64,000 nt of DNA from an uncultured Acidobacteriia bacterium. GTDB taxonomy: Bacteria; Acidobacteriota; Terriglobia; Bryobacterales; Bryobacteraceae. Made by a program: the position numbers and the translations under genes. The notes under the pieces were generated by a model. The model ran no database searches. It was given only the letters and a program-made list of their open reading frames with translations, and was not told the origin of the DNA. The stretch covers positions 23,725-87,724 of the forward strand of contig CAIVPR010000035.1 of the NCBI GenBank assembly GCA_903907865.1. Direction: 5' to 3'. Positions 42,755-54,035 of the stretch are shown here, piece by piece (the stretch's first letter is position 1; each line of letters opens with the position of its first letter).

Positions 42755-43512
42755 TGCCCCGCCAACCTCGGCTTTTTCTGCTTTACATCAGCGAGCGACT
42801 GTGCGCCACATGTAGGCTCAAAGAACGACCGGGTCGGTTCGTCAGCAAAGTATACTAGAGCTTCTGCGAGATCCCCTCGCGAGTCGACGAGAAGTTGGCC
42901 TGCTGCCGGATTCGCGGGATTTGCAATGATTTGATACTTGCCGTTGCATGTGTACCCGATCAGCTTTATGGTCTGATTGTCTCTTGGCGCCTTTAGCCGG
43001 AATGAGTTACTGAAGTACAACTTCAACCTAGCGTCCGTGTGCAGCGCGGCGTTGACTGGCGGCCGGTTGACATCTAGGCCACTGGCGATCGCAACATCAC
43101 GCAGTTGTTGCTTCAGTTCGAGCCACCAGGGAGCGTTTTTAAGAAATGCCCGTGTCAAGTTGGAGCCTAAGTCAGCGCATACGTAGCTAAACGTTTGCGC
43201 TTCCAGCGTCTGCTCTCCGATCAGAGTGCTGATGGTTCCTGCTGCGCGGAGCTGGCCACCATCAGTCGCCGATACCGTGATCTCCAAGCTTGGTTTGGAG
43301 GGGCTGTCACCTGCCTGAAATTTATAGGGCTGAAAGCCCCCGCTCAGGCTGTCAACTAGCGACTTCAACACTACTTCCTTTACATTGCCGCACGTCGGCG
43401 GCACGTTGAGATATATGTAGACCGTGCCTGGCTCTGCTCCGGCGCAGAGTCGCACGGAGCGCAGTAAGAACATGAAAGCAAGAGCCCTAAAGCCGTGGCG
43501 ACGGCGAGTCAA
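42751..43512 (-). CDS. Secreted protein of unknown function (envelope operon, gene 2)
   Basis: The start chosen is TTG 43512, because GAGGAGG lies seven bases before it; the open frame continues to 43569 without a ribosome site. The 253-residue product has a signal peptide with RRR then a hydrophobic core (FRALAFMFLL) ending CAGA. The mature part begins VYIYLNVPPTCGNVKEVVLK, includes a beta domain, and ends with a Cys-containing segment (SFFEPTCGAQ). No family recognised. It overlaps both neighbours, so all three genes are one operon. Confidence 0.65.
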   Translation of the reverse strand: MTRRRHGFRALAFMFLLRSVRLCAGAEPGTVYIYLNVPPTCGNVKEVVLKSLVDSLSGGFQPYKFQAGDSPSKPSLEITVSATDGGQLRAAGTISTLIGEQTLEAQTFSYVCADLGSNLTRAFLKNAPWWLELKQQLRDVAIASGLDVNRPPVNAALHTDARLKLYFSNSFRLKAPRDNQTIKLIGYTCNGKYQIIANPANPAAGQLLVDSRGDLAEALVYFADEPTRSFFEPTCGAQSLADVKQKKPRLAGQ

Positions 43513-44491
43513 GGACAACCTCCTCAATGCAGCTCCCTGATTGGCATACACCGTTGACCGACTGGTCAATCACCTTGACGGGAATGGTACCCGCCCGAGC
43601 CATTATCCGTATTTGGTTGTTGGGCGATAGATCAAGATCCTTCCAAGCATCGAGCGCCTTCGGAGGAAACCATATCTTGCTGGCCTTAGACTGGTCTGTG
43701 CTGTCTCCAAATGCCGTTGTTATTCTATTCTTGAATCCATCCGGAACCTCGACGTCCCCCGAACAGTTCAACCAAAACGGCACGCCGTCAAAGACGGTGG
43801 TCTGTTTCATGTCAGGTTGTCCGTCCCGAGTGACCAGAAGGTCAAGCGTCACTCTAACCGGATTATGCAGGAGGCCTAGACGCGGAGCAGACCGCACCAA
43901 GACAATGGTTCGCCGGAAGTCCTTGGGAACGTATAAGGAAGTGAGCGACCAAGGGTACAGGGTAATACCCTTGCTCGGATATCCTGGGACCTTCAGCCTG
44001 TAGTCGCGGCCGAATAGTGGCACTGCAAGGTCCGTTAGATGGCCGGCTCCAACGGCAATCTTGGTAGGCTCGCCGAAGTCATCACCCTGACGGTAAAGGT
44101 GCGCGTAGGTGGGTTTCCCATCAACGATGTCGACCCTTACGCTTCCAATGACAAGAGTCCTCACAGCCAGTAAGGCGGCTATTGCGTAGATGGCATGTCT
44201 CGTCTCCCGACGGGCGAAGACCTCAGCGATCCGGTCCTGAATGCCATCCATCATCGACTTGGGAATTGCTTTCGCTACGAGAGGTAGCCCAGACAAGACC
44301 CCGCCCAGGCCAAGGAGCGGGGCGAGCGCATCAAACTCGTCAGTATAGCGTTTAAGCCAAATACTAAAAACAACCAGCGCGAGACCAGCGAAACAGACAT
44401 TCCACAAAAGTGGACGAAGCAGCACTCCCTGTGGACTACTCGGTGTATCAACGGCACCTAGTGCCTCAACTTGTTCGACAGGCCTGTCCAT
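43487..44491 (-). CDS. Inner-membrane protein with a large outer domain (envelope operon, gene 1)
   Basis: The 334-residue product has three hydrophobic segments in its first 120 residues (LLWNVCFAGLALVVFSIWL; APLLGLGGVLSGLPLVA; AIYAIAALLAVRTLVIG). A beta-rich periplasmic domain of about 210 residues follows, with two Cys in GVCQSGSCIEE near its end. No family is recognised. It is the first gene of the operon and overlaps gene 2 by 26 bases. The three products could form a chain from inner membrane to cell surface. Confidence 0.65.
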   Translation of the reverse strand: MDRPVEQVEALGAVDTPSSPQGVLLRPLLWNVCFAGLALVVFSIWLKRYTDEFDALAPLLGLGGVLSGLPLVAKAIPKSMMDGIQDRIAEVFARRETRHAIYAIAALLAVRTLVIGSVRVDIVDGKPTYAHLYRQGDDFGEPTKIAVGAGHLTDLAVPLFGRDYRLKVPGYPSKGITLYPWSLTSLYVPKDFRRTIVLVRSAPRLGLLHNPVRVTLDLLVTRDGQPDMKQTTVFDGVPFWLNCSGDVEVPDGFKNRITTAFGDSTDQSKASKIWFPPKALDAWKDLDLSPNNQIRIMARAGTIPVKVIDQSVNGVCQSGSCIEEVVLDSPSPRL

Positions 44492-45021
44492 CGCGATAGT
44501 TCAACCCTGTGCTAGATTTTACGCCCAGGAAAGTGGAATGTCAAGTGGATAAATGGGACAATGTAGAGCTCTTACTGGATACCGTCGGCATTGGTAGGAT
44601 CGTCTGTCGGACCAACGCCCGGCGATGGCCGTGGCCAATGGCGTCCCGCGCTCCCCGGCCTTAGGGTCCCCCTCGGGGCGTTCATGCGGCTCATGAAGAA
44701 CTGCTACCGGCGCCCCCCCGGAGGCATCGTGCGGCAGGCAGGTCCGATTGACATGCAGGTCCGATTGGAGTTCAACCTCGGAGTCCCTGCGGGCCGGCAA
44801 GGATAAGCGCGGCCTTCGGCCGAGTGGCCAACATCCTCCGGCCCGTTGGGGAACTGGACGAGACCCTCCGCATCGGGTCAACCTGTTCTGCACCTTGCAG
44901 GGTGACCTCCAAAGCATCTGGACCGACGCACGAAGCGCCCGGTAACAAGGAGGAGAGTCAGACCATTTCAGATCCTTGTACTACACTGAGCCACGCCCTC
45001 CTCTTCCGTCCACGAACCCCA
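44492..45021. other. Gene-poor stretch
   Basis: 530 bases after the envelope operon promoter side with no convincing coding frame. It precedes the toxin-antitoxin relics. Confidence 0.4.
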
Positions 45022-45135
45022 CATCAACACCAACGAGATCGTCCGTCATGTCGCAGGTGGCGAGTCGTTCATCATCGAACGGCGCTGAGTCCCCATCGCC
45101 GAACTCCGTCCCGTCACCCACCAACCCTGCCTCCG
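45022..45135 (+). pseudogene. Relic of a Phd/VapB-type antitoxin
   Basis: The frame reads INTNEIVRHVAGGESFIIER, an R, a TGA stop, then VPIAELRPV. That is the core of Phd/VapB antitoxins (a helix, a short strand and the AELRPV edge) with a nonsense codon where Gly or Arg is expected. The start and the first strand are missing. Confidence 0.65.
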
Positions 45136-45219
45136 CACGCCCGACCGGGATGCCCTGATCATGAGCGGCCCCGAAACCATGACTCGGGCCTCATCTTGGA
45201 ACACGACCGCACGACCTAA

Positions 45220-45392
45220 TACTTCGACACGCCTACCTCGCCCAGCGCTACTGGAATGAGCCGGATGGCACCCTCGTCCGTGCCTTGGCCCGGCAAGCAG
45301 ACGGTATCGTGTCCTCCGCCATCTGTCAGGCAGAAATGGCGTACGTTGCCCACCGCAAAATCCGCAAGGGCCAACCACCCGCCGAACTGTAG
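45220..45392 (+). pseudogene. Relic of a VapC-type PIN toxin
   Basis: The words YFDT (first catalytic Asp) and, after a one-base shift, AYLAQRYWNEPDGTLVRALA, then DGIVSSAICQAEMAYVAHRK and IRKGQPPAEL, end in TAG at 45390-45392. This is the N-terminal half of a PIN domain with Asp and Glu in place; the C-terminal half and its acidic residues are gone. It follows the antitoxin relic in the usual order. Confidence 0.7.
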
Positions 45393-45577
45393 ACTCTACG
45401 GACCGGTGGCCGTGCTCGAATCCGAGCATCCCCGAAACCGCGTTCACCAATTTCCAAAATAAACTCGCCCCACCCGCAACCACAACAAAACACAAGCCAA
45501 ACCGCCCATCCTACAGCCGCAGTACAAGCCCCCAATAGTTCGTTTTCCACCCCCTCGCACGCTAACATCGTCGCGCG

Positions 45578-46312
45578 ATGGAAAACTTGACCCAAAACAC
45601 CACGAAGCCCCTCCCGTACACGCAAAGGAGCGCCGAGCAGACCGCCTCTTCCCGCAACTCCCTCCGCCACGGCCTCCTTGCCAAAATGGTTCTGATCGAA
45701 GGCGAATCCGAAACCGCCTTCCGCCAGCTCTCCGAATCCCTCCACAACGCCTTCGCGCCAGCCGACGGCTCCGACTTTGACGAATACGAAAACAACCTCC
45801 TCGACACTATGGCGCTCTCCGCTTGGCGCCGCATGCGCGCCGTCGGCATGGAAACCGCCGCAGTCACTCTCCAGATCAAATCCAACCGCGACTTCGCAGC
45901 CCAAACGGCCACCTCCCCTGACGCTGGCACAACCACCTATCAAGCCTTCACGGCCTTGCTCTCCAACAGTCCGGCCTTCGAACTCGTCCTCCGCTACGAG
46001 GCCCGCCACGCCCGAGCCTATGAACGCGCAGCCAAAGCTCTCCGGGACTACCGCAAAGGCACGGGTCGGGACATCCACGAATCGGGCCAAACGAACCTGA
46101 CACCCGCCCCCGAATCCCCCACCCAACCCGAAACCGCGCAAGCAAGCGTTCCCCAAATCCCAACCAACGCCGCCGCGCCTCTGGCTACCCAACATCACTC
46201 TTTACCAAACGAACCCGAGCCCCACCCCGCCAACCCCATTTCCGACGCCCCCAAACCCCGTTCCGCCCGCTGGCAAAAGCGCCAAGCCCGCCTCGCCAGA
46301 CGCCGAAACTAA
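45578..46312 (+). CDS. Terminase-associated small protein family, solitary copy
   Basis: The 244-residue product starts ATG 45578. It has an RSAEQTASSRNSLRHGLLAK opening, a helical core (LSESLHNAFAPADGSDFDEY; LLDTMALSAWRRMRAVGMET) and a conserved block AFELVLRYEARHARAYERAA with KALRDYRKG. A Pro/Ala/Glu-rich linker leads to a basic tail (RSARWQKRQARLARRRN). The conserved block and basic tail recur in the minus-strand gene at 63665-64000, which sits just upstream of a terminase-like pair. Here no terminase follows. It may play the part of a small terminase subunit, by position and size only. Confidence 0.65.
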   Translation: MENLTQNTTKPLPYTQRSAEQTASSRNSLRHGLLAKMVLIEGESETAFRQLSESLHNAFAPADGSDFDEYENNLLDTMALSAWRRMRAVGMETAAVTLQIKSNRDFAAQTATSPDAGTTTYQAFTALLSNSPAFELVLRYEARHARAYERAAKALRDYRKGTGRDIHESGQTNLTPAPESPTQPETAQASVPQIPTNAAAPLATQHHSLPNEPEPHPANPISDAPKPRSARWQKRQARLARRRN

Positions 46313-46460
46313 CCACATGCCAAACAAAACCCCTCCATCCCGACCCCAGGACACCCCGCTACACCACCCGTGCGCCCAAAATCCGCCGGCCGTGGTCCCA
46401 ATCGTGCCGCGAACCGGCCATGCCCACACCCCGTGGGGTATCATTTTCTCGGTACCCAGC

Positions 46461-48221
46461 ATGCGCGCCATCGCCCTCCTTCTATTGCTTCCAACCCTCG
46501 GCCTCGCCCAGGATCCGTTCGCCAAAAACTGCACAGGATGCCACGGATCCGACGCCCGCGGCACCGGCCAAGCCCCCGGCCTCGCCAACAATCCCCGCAT
46601 CGCGGCCCAATCCGCGGACCAGCTCACCGCATATCTAAAGGACGGCAACACCGCCGCCGGCATGCCCAGCTTCCGCGAACTCCCCCCCGCCGACATCGCC
46701 AACCTCGTCCGCGACATCAAGCGCCTCAACGTCGACGTCATCGTCGCCCCGCCGCCTCCCCCCGCCCCTGCGCGTACCAACTGGCCCGACCTCAAGCCCG
46801 GCGACTGGCCCACCTACAACGGCAACGACTCCGGCAACCGCTACAGCCCGCTCAAACAGATCACCACCGCCAACGTGGCGTCCCTGCAACTGAAATGGGT
46901 CTTCCCGCTCCAGCATTTCGCCCTCGAAACCACGCCCCTCGCCGTCGACGGCGTCCTCTACCTCACCGGGCCTAACGAGGTCTACGCCCTCGACGCCCTC
47001 ACCGGCAACACCATCTGGCACTATTCGCGCCCGTCGACCCCCGGCCTCGTGGGCGACGCCAAGCTCGGCACCAACAAGGGCGTGGCCTTGCTGCGGAACA
47101 AGATCTTCTTCGTCACCGACAACGCCCACATGCTGGCCCTCGACCGCGGCACCGGCCGCCTCGTCTGGGAAACCACCATGACCCCGCCCGGCAGCCAGCC
47201 CTATGGCGGAACGGTTGCGCCGCTGGTCGTCGACGACCTCGTGATCGCGGGCGTCGCCGGTGCCGACCACGGCATCCGCGGCTTCATCGCCGCCTACAAA
47301 CCCGACGACGGCCAGCTCGCGTGGCGCACCTGGACCGTTCCCGCCAAGGGCGAACCGGGGATCGAGACCTGGCAAGGCAAGGAACCCGTGGGCGGCGGCG
47401 GCTCCTCGTGGCTGACCGGCTCCTACGACGCCCCCTCCGACACCCTCTACTGGGCGACCGGCAACCCCTGGCCCGACAGCGACGACAGGGACCGCCCCGG
47501 CGACAACCTCTACACCAACTGCGTCCTCGCCATGAACCCGAAGACCGGCGCGGTCAAGTGGCACTACCAGTTCACCCCCCACGACGTCCGCGACCGCGAC
47601 GCCACCGAGCCCAACGTGCTCGTCGACACTGTCTACAAGGGCAAGCCCGCCAAGCTCATCTTGCACGCCGACCGCAACGGCTTCTTCTACGTGCTCGACC
47701 GCAACAACGGCGAGGTCGTGATGGCCAAGCCCTTCCTGCGTCGCGTCGATTGGGCGACCGGGATCGGGCCGAACGGCCGCCCCATCGTCAAGGATCCCAA
47801 AGGTTGCCCCGGCGACGCCGCCAACTGGGACTCCACGGCCTACTCCCCCGTGACGCGGCTGTACTACTTCCTAGCGCTGGAGGAGTGCGTCGGCGACCAT
47901 CCGGGCGGCTATCCCGACCAGTCCGGCCAGCGCTTCCTGCGCGCCTTGAACATCGATACGGGCGAAATCGCCTGGGAAGTGCCGCAGCCCGGCCCGGCCC
48001 GCGCCAAGACTTGGACCGGAGTGATGGCGACCGCCGGTGGCCTCGTATTCTACGGACAGCCGAACGGCGGCTTCGCGGCGGTGGACCAGAAGACCGGCAA
48101 GACGCTCTGGACCTACCAGACCAACGTGCGCATGAAGGCGTCCCCGATGACGTTTTCGGTGAACGGCAAGCAGTACGTGGCGGTAGCGGCGGGTCCAAAC
48201 ATCCTCTGCTTCGGCCTCTGA
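46461..48221 (+). CDS. Cytochrome c-PQQ quinoprotein dehydrogenase fusion
   Basis: The 586-residue product starts at ATG 46461 with a signal peptide ending LGLAQ. The haem c site CTGCH is at residues 24-28, followed by a short cytochrome domain. A Pro-rich linker (APPPPPAPA) leads to an eight-bladed PQQ domain: DWPTYNGNDSGNRYSPLKQI, repeated Trp blades, SYDAPSDTLYWATGNPWPDS. In methanol dehydrogenase the GAExGVRG loop supplies a metal-binding Glu; here it reads GADHGIRG, with Asp. An alcohol or sugar is the likely substrate, oxidised in the periplasm, with electrons passing through the fused haem. Confidence 0.9.
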   Translation: MRAIALLLLLPTLGLAQDPFAKNCTGCHGSDARGTGQAPGLANNPRIAAQSADQLTAYLKDGNTAAGMPSFRELPPADIANLVRDIKRLNVDVIVAPPPPPAPARTNWPDLKPGDWPTYNGNDSGNRYSPLKQITTANVASLQLKWVFPLQHFALETTPLAVDGVLYLTGPNEVYALDALTGNTIWHYSRPSTPGLVGDAKLGTNKGVALLRNKIFFVTDNAHMLALDRGTGRLVWETTMTPPGSQPYGGTVAPLVVDDLVIAGVAGADHGIRGFIAAYKPDDGQLAWRTWTVPAKGEPGIETWQGKEPVGGGGSSWLTGSYDAPSDTLYWATGNPWPDSDDRDRPGDNLYTNCVLAMNPKTGAVKWHYQFTPHDVRDRDATEPNVLVDTVYKGKPAKLILHADRNGFFYVLDRNNGEVVMAKPFLRRVDWATGIGPNGRPIVKDPKGCPGDAANWDSTAYSPVTRLYYFLALEECVGDHPGGYPDQSGQRFLRALNIDTGEIAWEVPQPGPARAKTWTGVMATAGGLVFYGQPNGGFAAVDQKTGKTLWTYQTNVRMKASPMTFSVNGKQYVAVAAGPNILCFGL

Positions 48222-48227
48222 ACGAGA

Positions 48228-48294
48228 GACTCCCTTGCGATCACGGCTTTTGGGGAATCAGTTGTGTTGCCGAGCCGCGACCGCAAGGGAGTGT
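48228..48294. repeat. Family A repeat, copy 7 (inverted pair)
   Basis: Left arm ACTCCCTTGCGATCACGGCT and right arm CCGAGCCGCGACCGCAAGGG then AGTG, with about 25 bases between. The arms can fold into a hairpin directly after the PQQ gene stop, in front of the RNA ligase gene. Confidence 0.82.
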
Positions 48295-48336
48295 TTTCTG
48301 CCCGGGCCTGGTACGCCGAGGCGTTAGGATGAAAAT

Positions 48337-49398
48337 ATGCCCGCTCCCGTCCCATATCCCAACCTCGACGAAATCGGACGGCTCAAAACCGAGCGGTATC
48401 TAACCGCCCGCAGGCATCCCCGCTTCCCGCTGACGATCTACAACTACACCATCAAGTCCGTCTTCACGCCGCCCCCGGAGTGGACCGAGACGATGCGGGA
48501 CTGCCGGGGCCTCATCCTCGACGACCACGGCAACATCGTGGCGCGGCCCTTCCGCAAGTTCTGGAATTACGCCCAGGTGATGGACCAGGTCCCGACCGGC
48601 GAGCCGTTCACGGTGTGGGAAAAGCTGGACGGGTCGCTGGGAATCATCGCCGCGTGGGAAGGAGAGCGGGTGGTCGCGACGCGCGGCAGTTTCGATTCCG
48701 ACCAGGCCGTCTGGTTGGGCCAGTGGCTGGACCGCCACCACCCGGACTTCCTGCCGGGCGGCGAAACGTGGCTGACGGAGATCCTCTATCCGGGCAACAA
48801 GATCGTGGTGGACTACGGGCAGCGCGAGGACGCCGTCCTGCTGGCGGTGATGTCGCCGGAGGGCTTCGAACTCCCCCATCTTTTTGAAGGCTCCACCCGC
48901 TTCACCAAGGCGCGGCGCTTCGACGGCATCGCGGACTTCTCCATCGTCAATTCCGACCCGCAGTTCGCGGGCGAGGAGGGGTTCGTCGTCAAGTGGGCGT
49001 CGGGCCTGATGGCAAAGATCAAGGCGGACGAGTATTCCCGGTTGCACCGCCTGATCACAGGCTGCAGCACGCGCACGATTTGGGAATTGCTGCGGTCCGG
49101 CAAGGGCGTTGGCGAGATCGTGGACCGCGTCCCGACCGACTTCGCCGACTGGGTCAACACAACCGCCGCCAGCTACACAACCCAGCAAGCCGCCGCCATG
49201 GCCGAAGCGCGGCGGATCTTCGAATCGCGCGATTTGGGCGCCATGCCGACCCGTAAGGAGTTCGCGATGTGGGCCAAGAGCCAGAAGAACCCTTCTTTGC
49301 TGTTCAGTCTGCTGGACGGCCACGACATCTCGGACGCCTGCTGGAAGATGGTCGAGCCCGAATGGTTCGCCCCCTTCAAGAGCGACGACGGGGAATAG
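48337..49398 (+). CDS. T4 Rnl1-like RNA ligase
   Basis: The 353-residue product is a nucleotidyltransferase-type ligase. The adenylation motif is EKLDGSLGI with Lys96, motif IIIa/III region FELPHLFEGSTRF, motif IV EGFVVKW, and motif V MAKIKADEY with two lysines. The N-terminal DCRGLILDDHGNIVARPFRK is typical of the T4 RnlA branch. The C-terminal 100 residues are helical. Such ligases seal cleaved RNA, for instance tRNA after toxin attack. It stands alone here; a HAD protein of RNA-repair type lies at 19.6 kb but is not linked to it. Confidence 0.88.
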   Translation: MPAPVPYPNLDEIGRLKTERYLTARRHPRFPLTIYNYTIKSVFTPPPEWTETMRDCRGLILDDHGNIVARPFRKFWNYAQVMDQVPTGEPFTVWEKLDGSLGIIAAWEGERVVATRGSFDSDQAVWLGQWLDRHHPDFLPGGETWLTEILYPGNKIVVDYGQREDAVLLAVMSPEGFELPHLFEGSTRFTKARRFDGIADFSIVNSDPQFAGEEGFVVKWASGLMAKIKADEYSRLHRLITGCSTRTIWELLRSGKGVGEIVDRVPTDFADWVNTTAASYTTQQAAAMAEARRIFESRDLGAMPTRKEFAMWAKSQKNPSLLFSLLDGHDISDACWKMVEPEWFAPFKSDDGE

Positions 49399-49510
49399 GC
49401 GCAGCGGGACATCGCGGTTGATCGGATCGGGGCCTACAAGCGGTATGTTGAACACGGCGGTTACAATGGGGAATGAAACGGGCGGTCTCCGCGCACGCCC
49501 CTGATCCCAC

Positions 49511-50614
49511 ATGAGCAGCCCACTTCTGAAGACTCCGTTGAACGATGTGCACCGGGCGGCCGGGGCGAAGATGGTCGATTTCGGAGGCTGGGACATGCCC
49601 GTCCAGTACTCCGGGTTGCTAGACGAGCACCACACGGTGCGCAATGCCGTCGGCGTGTTCGACGTCAGCCACATGGGCGAGATTGAAGTCCGCGGTCCCG
49701 AGGCGCTGAAACTGGTCGATTACGTGACCACCAACGCCGCCGGGAAGCTTTCGGAAGGCCAGGCGCAGTACTCCGGCTTGCTGTACGCGCACGGCGGTTT
49801 CGTGGACGACATCCTGGTCCACAAGGTCGCCGCCGACTCCTACTTCCTGTGTGTCAACGCGTCGAACCAGGACAAGGACTTCGCGCACATCGCCGCAGCC
49901 AACAACGACGCCGGGTTTGACTGCGAAGTCGAATTCGCCAGTCCGAAGTACGCCCAGATCGCCGTGCAAGGGCCCAAGGCGCTGGCCACCGCGCAGAAAT
50001 TGACCGAATCGGCGCTGGGCGCGGTCCGCTACTATTGGTTTACCGACGGTACGTTCGCCGGCGTTCCGGCCCGCATGGCCCGCACTGGTTACACGGCGGA
50101 GGACGGCTTCGAGGTCTACGTAGCCCCGGAGAACGCCGCGCACGTCTGGAACAAGATCATGGAGGCCGGGGCCGAATTCGGCGTCAAACCCTGCGGCCTG
50201 GGTGCGCGCAACACCCTGCGCCTTGAAGGCGCGATGGCGCTCTACGGACACGAGATCGACGCCAGCATCCACCCCTTCGAGGCTGGCCTCGCGTGGATCG
50301 TGAAGCTCGAAAAGGGCGATTTCATCGGGCGCGACGCCATCAAGGGCAAGAAGGACTCGCTCACCCGCCGCCTGACGGGCTTCGAGATGCGCGGTCGCGG
50401 CATCGGGCGTGACGGGTATGAAGTCGCCGTCGCGGGGATTCCGGCGGGCTGGGTGACCAGCGGTTCGCCCGGGCCGACCGTCAACAAGAACATCGGACTT
50501 TGCTATTTGCCGATCGAGCACGCCAAACCGGGTGTCGCGATCGAGATCATGATTCGAAACCAGCCGGTGGCGGCAGAAACTGTGCCCACACCGTTCTATA
50601 GGAGGGCTAAATGA
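49511..50614 (+). CDS. gcvT: Glycine cleavage system T protein (aminomethyltransferase)
   Basis: The 367-residue product transfers the methylene group of the aminomethyl-lipoyl H protein to tetrahydrofolate, releasing ammonia. Landmarks are MVDFGGWDMPVQYSGLLDEH near the start, GVFDVSHMGEI, the GYTAEDGFEVY strand, and GLGARNTLRLEGAM with the folate-site residues. It ends in RRAK with TGA overlapping the ATG of gcvH (ATGA), so T and H are coupled. Confidence 0.96.
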   Translation: MSSPLLKTPLNDVHRAAGAKMVDFGGWDMPVQYSGLLDEHHTVRNAVGVFDVSHMGEIEVRGPEALKLVDYVTTNAAGKLSEGQAQYSGLLYAHGGFVDDILVHKVAADSYFLCVNASNQDKDFAHIAAANNDAGFDCEVEFASPKYAQIAVQGPKALATAQKLTESALGAVRYYWFTDGTFAGVPARMARTGYTAEDGFEVYVAPENAAHVWNKIMEAGAEFGVKPCGLGARNTLRLEGAMALYGHEIDASIHPFEAGLAWIVKLEKGDFIGRDAIKGKKDSLTRRLTGFEMRGRGIGRDGYEVAVAGIPAGWVTSGSPGPTVNKNIGLCYLPIEHAKPGVAIEIMIRNQPVAAETVPTPFYRRAK

Positions 50615-50997
50615 GCTACCCGGAGAATTATCGTTACACGAAGGAACACGAGTGGGCGTCTTTGGACGGCGCTATCGCCACCATCGGCATCACCGACCAC
50701 GCGCAGAAAGAGTTGGGCGACATCGTCTATGTCGACCTGCCCTCCGAGGGCAAGACGTTCGCGGTCGGCGACTCGTTCGGTTCGGTTGAGTCGGTCAAGG
50801 CGGTTTCCGACGTCTATGCCCCGCTTGCAGGTACCGTCGTCGAGGCCAACACGTCGGTCGTCGATTCACCGCAACTGGTGAACGACGATGCGCACGGGGC
50901 CGGTTGGCTGATCAAGTTGGAACTGTCCGACCCCTCGCAGTTCGCCGGCCTGATGTCGGCCGCCGAGTACGAAGAGTACATCGCGGCGGAACACTAG
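50611..50997 (+). CDS. gcvH: Glycine cleavage system H protein
   Basis: The 128-residue lipoyl carrier shuttles the aminomethyl group between P, T and L proteins. The lipoylated Lys63 sits in ESVKAVSDVYAP. Opening YTKEHEWASLDGAIATIGIT and VNDDAHGAGWLIKL are standard. The stop is 21 bases before the first aptamer of the glycine riboswitch. Confidence 0.97.
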   Translation: MSYPENYRYTKEHEWASLDGAIATIGITDHAQKELGDIVYVDLPSEGKTFAVGDSFGSVESVKAVSDVYAPLAGTVVEANTSVVDSPQLVNDDAHGAGWLIKLELSDPSQFAGLMSAAEYEEYIAAEH

Positions 50998-51018
50998 GCA
51001 CCACGTTATTCTGAAATA

Positions 51019-51173
51019 GACGGGAGAGACCAGCTTCAGCGCTGGCGCCGAAGGAGCAACCGCCCCGGAAACTCTCAGGCAAAAGGACCGTCGTCGATCA
51101 ACATCTGGAGAGAAGCGGGCCGCAAGGTCCGTTCGCCGACGGGATAACGTTCTCAGGCACAAGCGACAGATGG
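51019..51173 (+). promoter_or_regulatory. Tandem glycine riboswitch upstream of gcvP
   Basis: Two aptamers in series. The first (about 51019-51091) has GGGAGAGACC, GCGCCGAAGGAGCAA and ACTCTCAGGCAAAAGGACC. The second (about 51101-51173) has TCTGGAGAGAAGCGG, GCCGACGGGATAACG and TCTCAGGCACAAGCGACAGA. The paired GAGAG/CTCTC stems, purine bulges and the short linker match the cooperative glycine riboswitch. It ends 15 bases before the gcvP start and should turn gcvP on when glycine is high. Its place inside the gcv gene set is unusual; see findings. Confidence 0.93.
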
Positions 51174-51188
51174 GGCGAAAGGTTCCGT

Positions 51189-54008
<2,820 letters not shown>

Positions 54009-54035
54009 GGGCTCCCAACCGCTAACCTAGTACCA

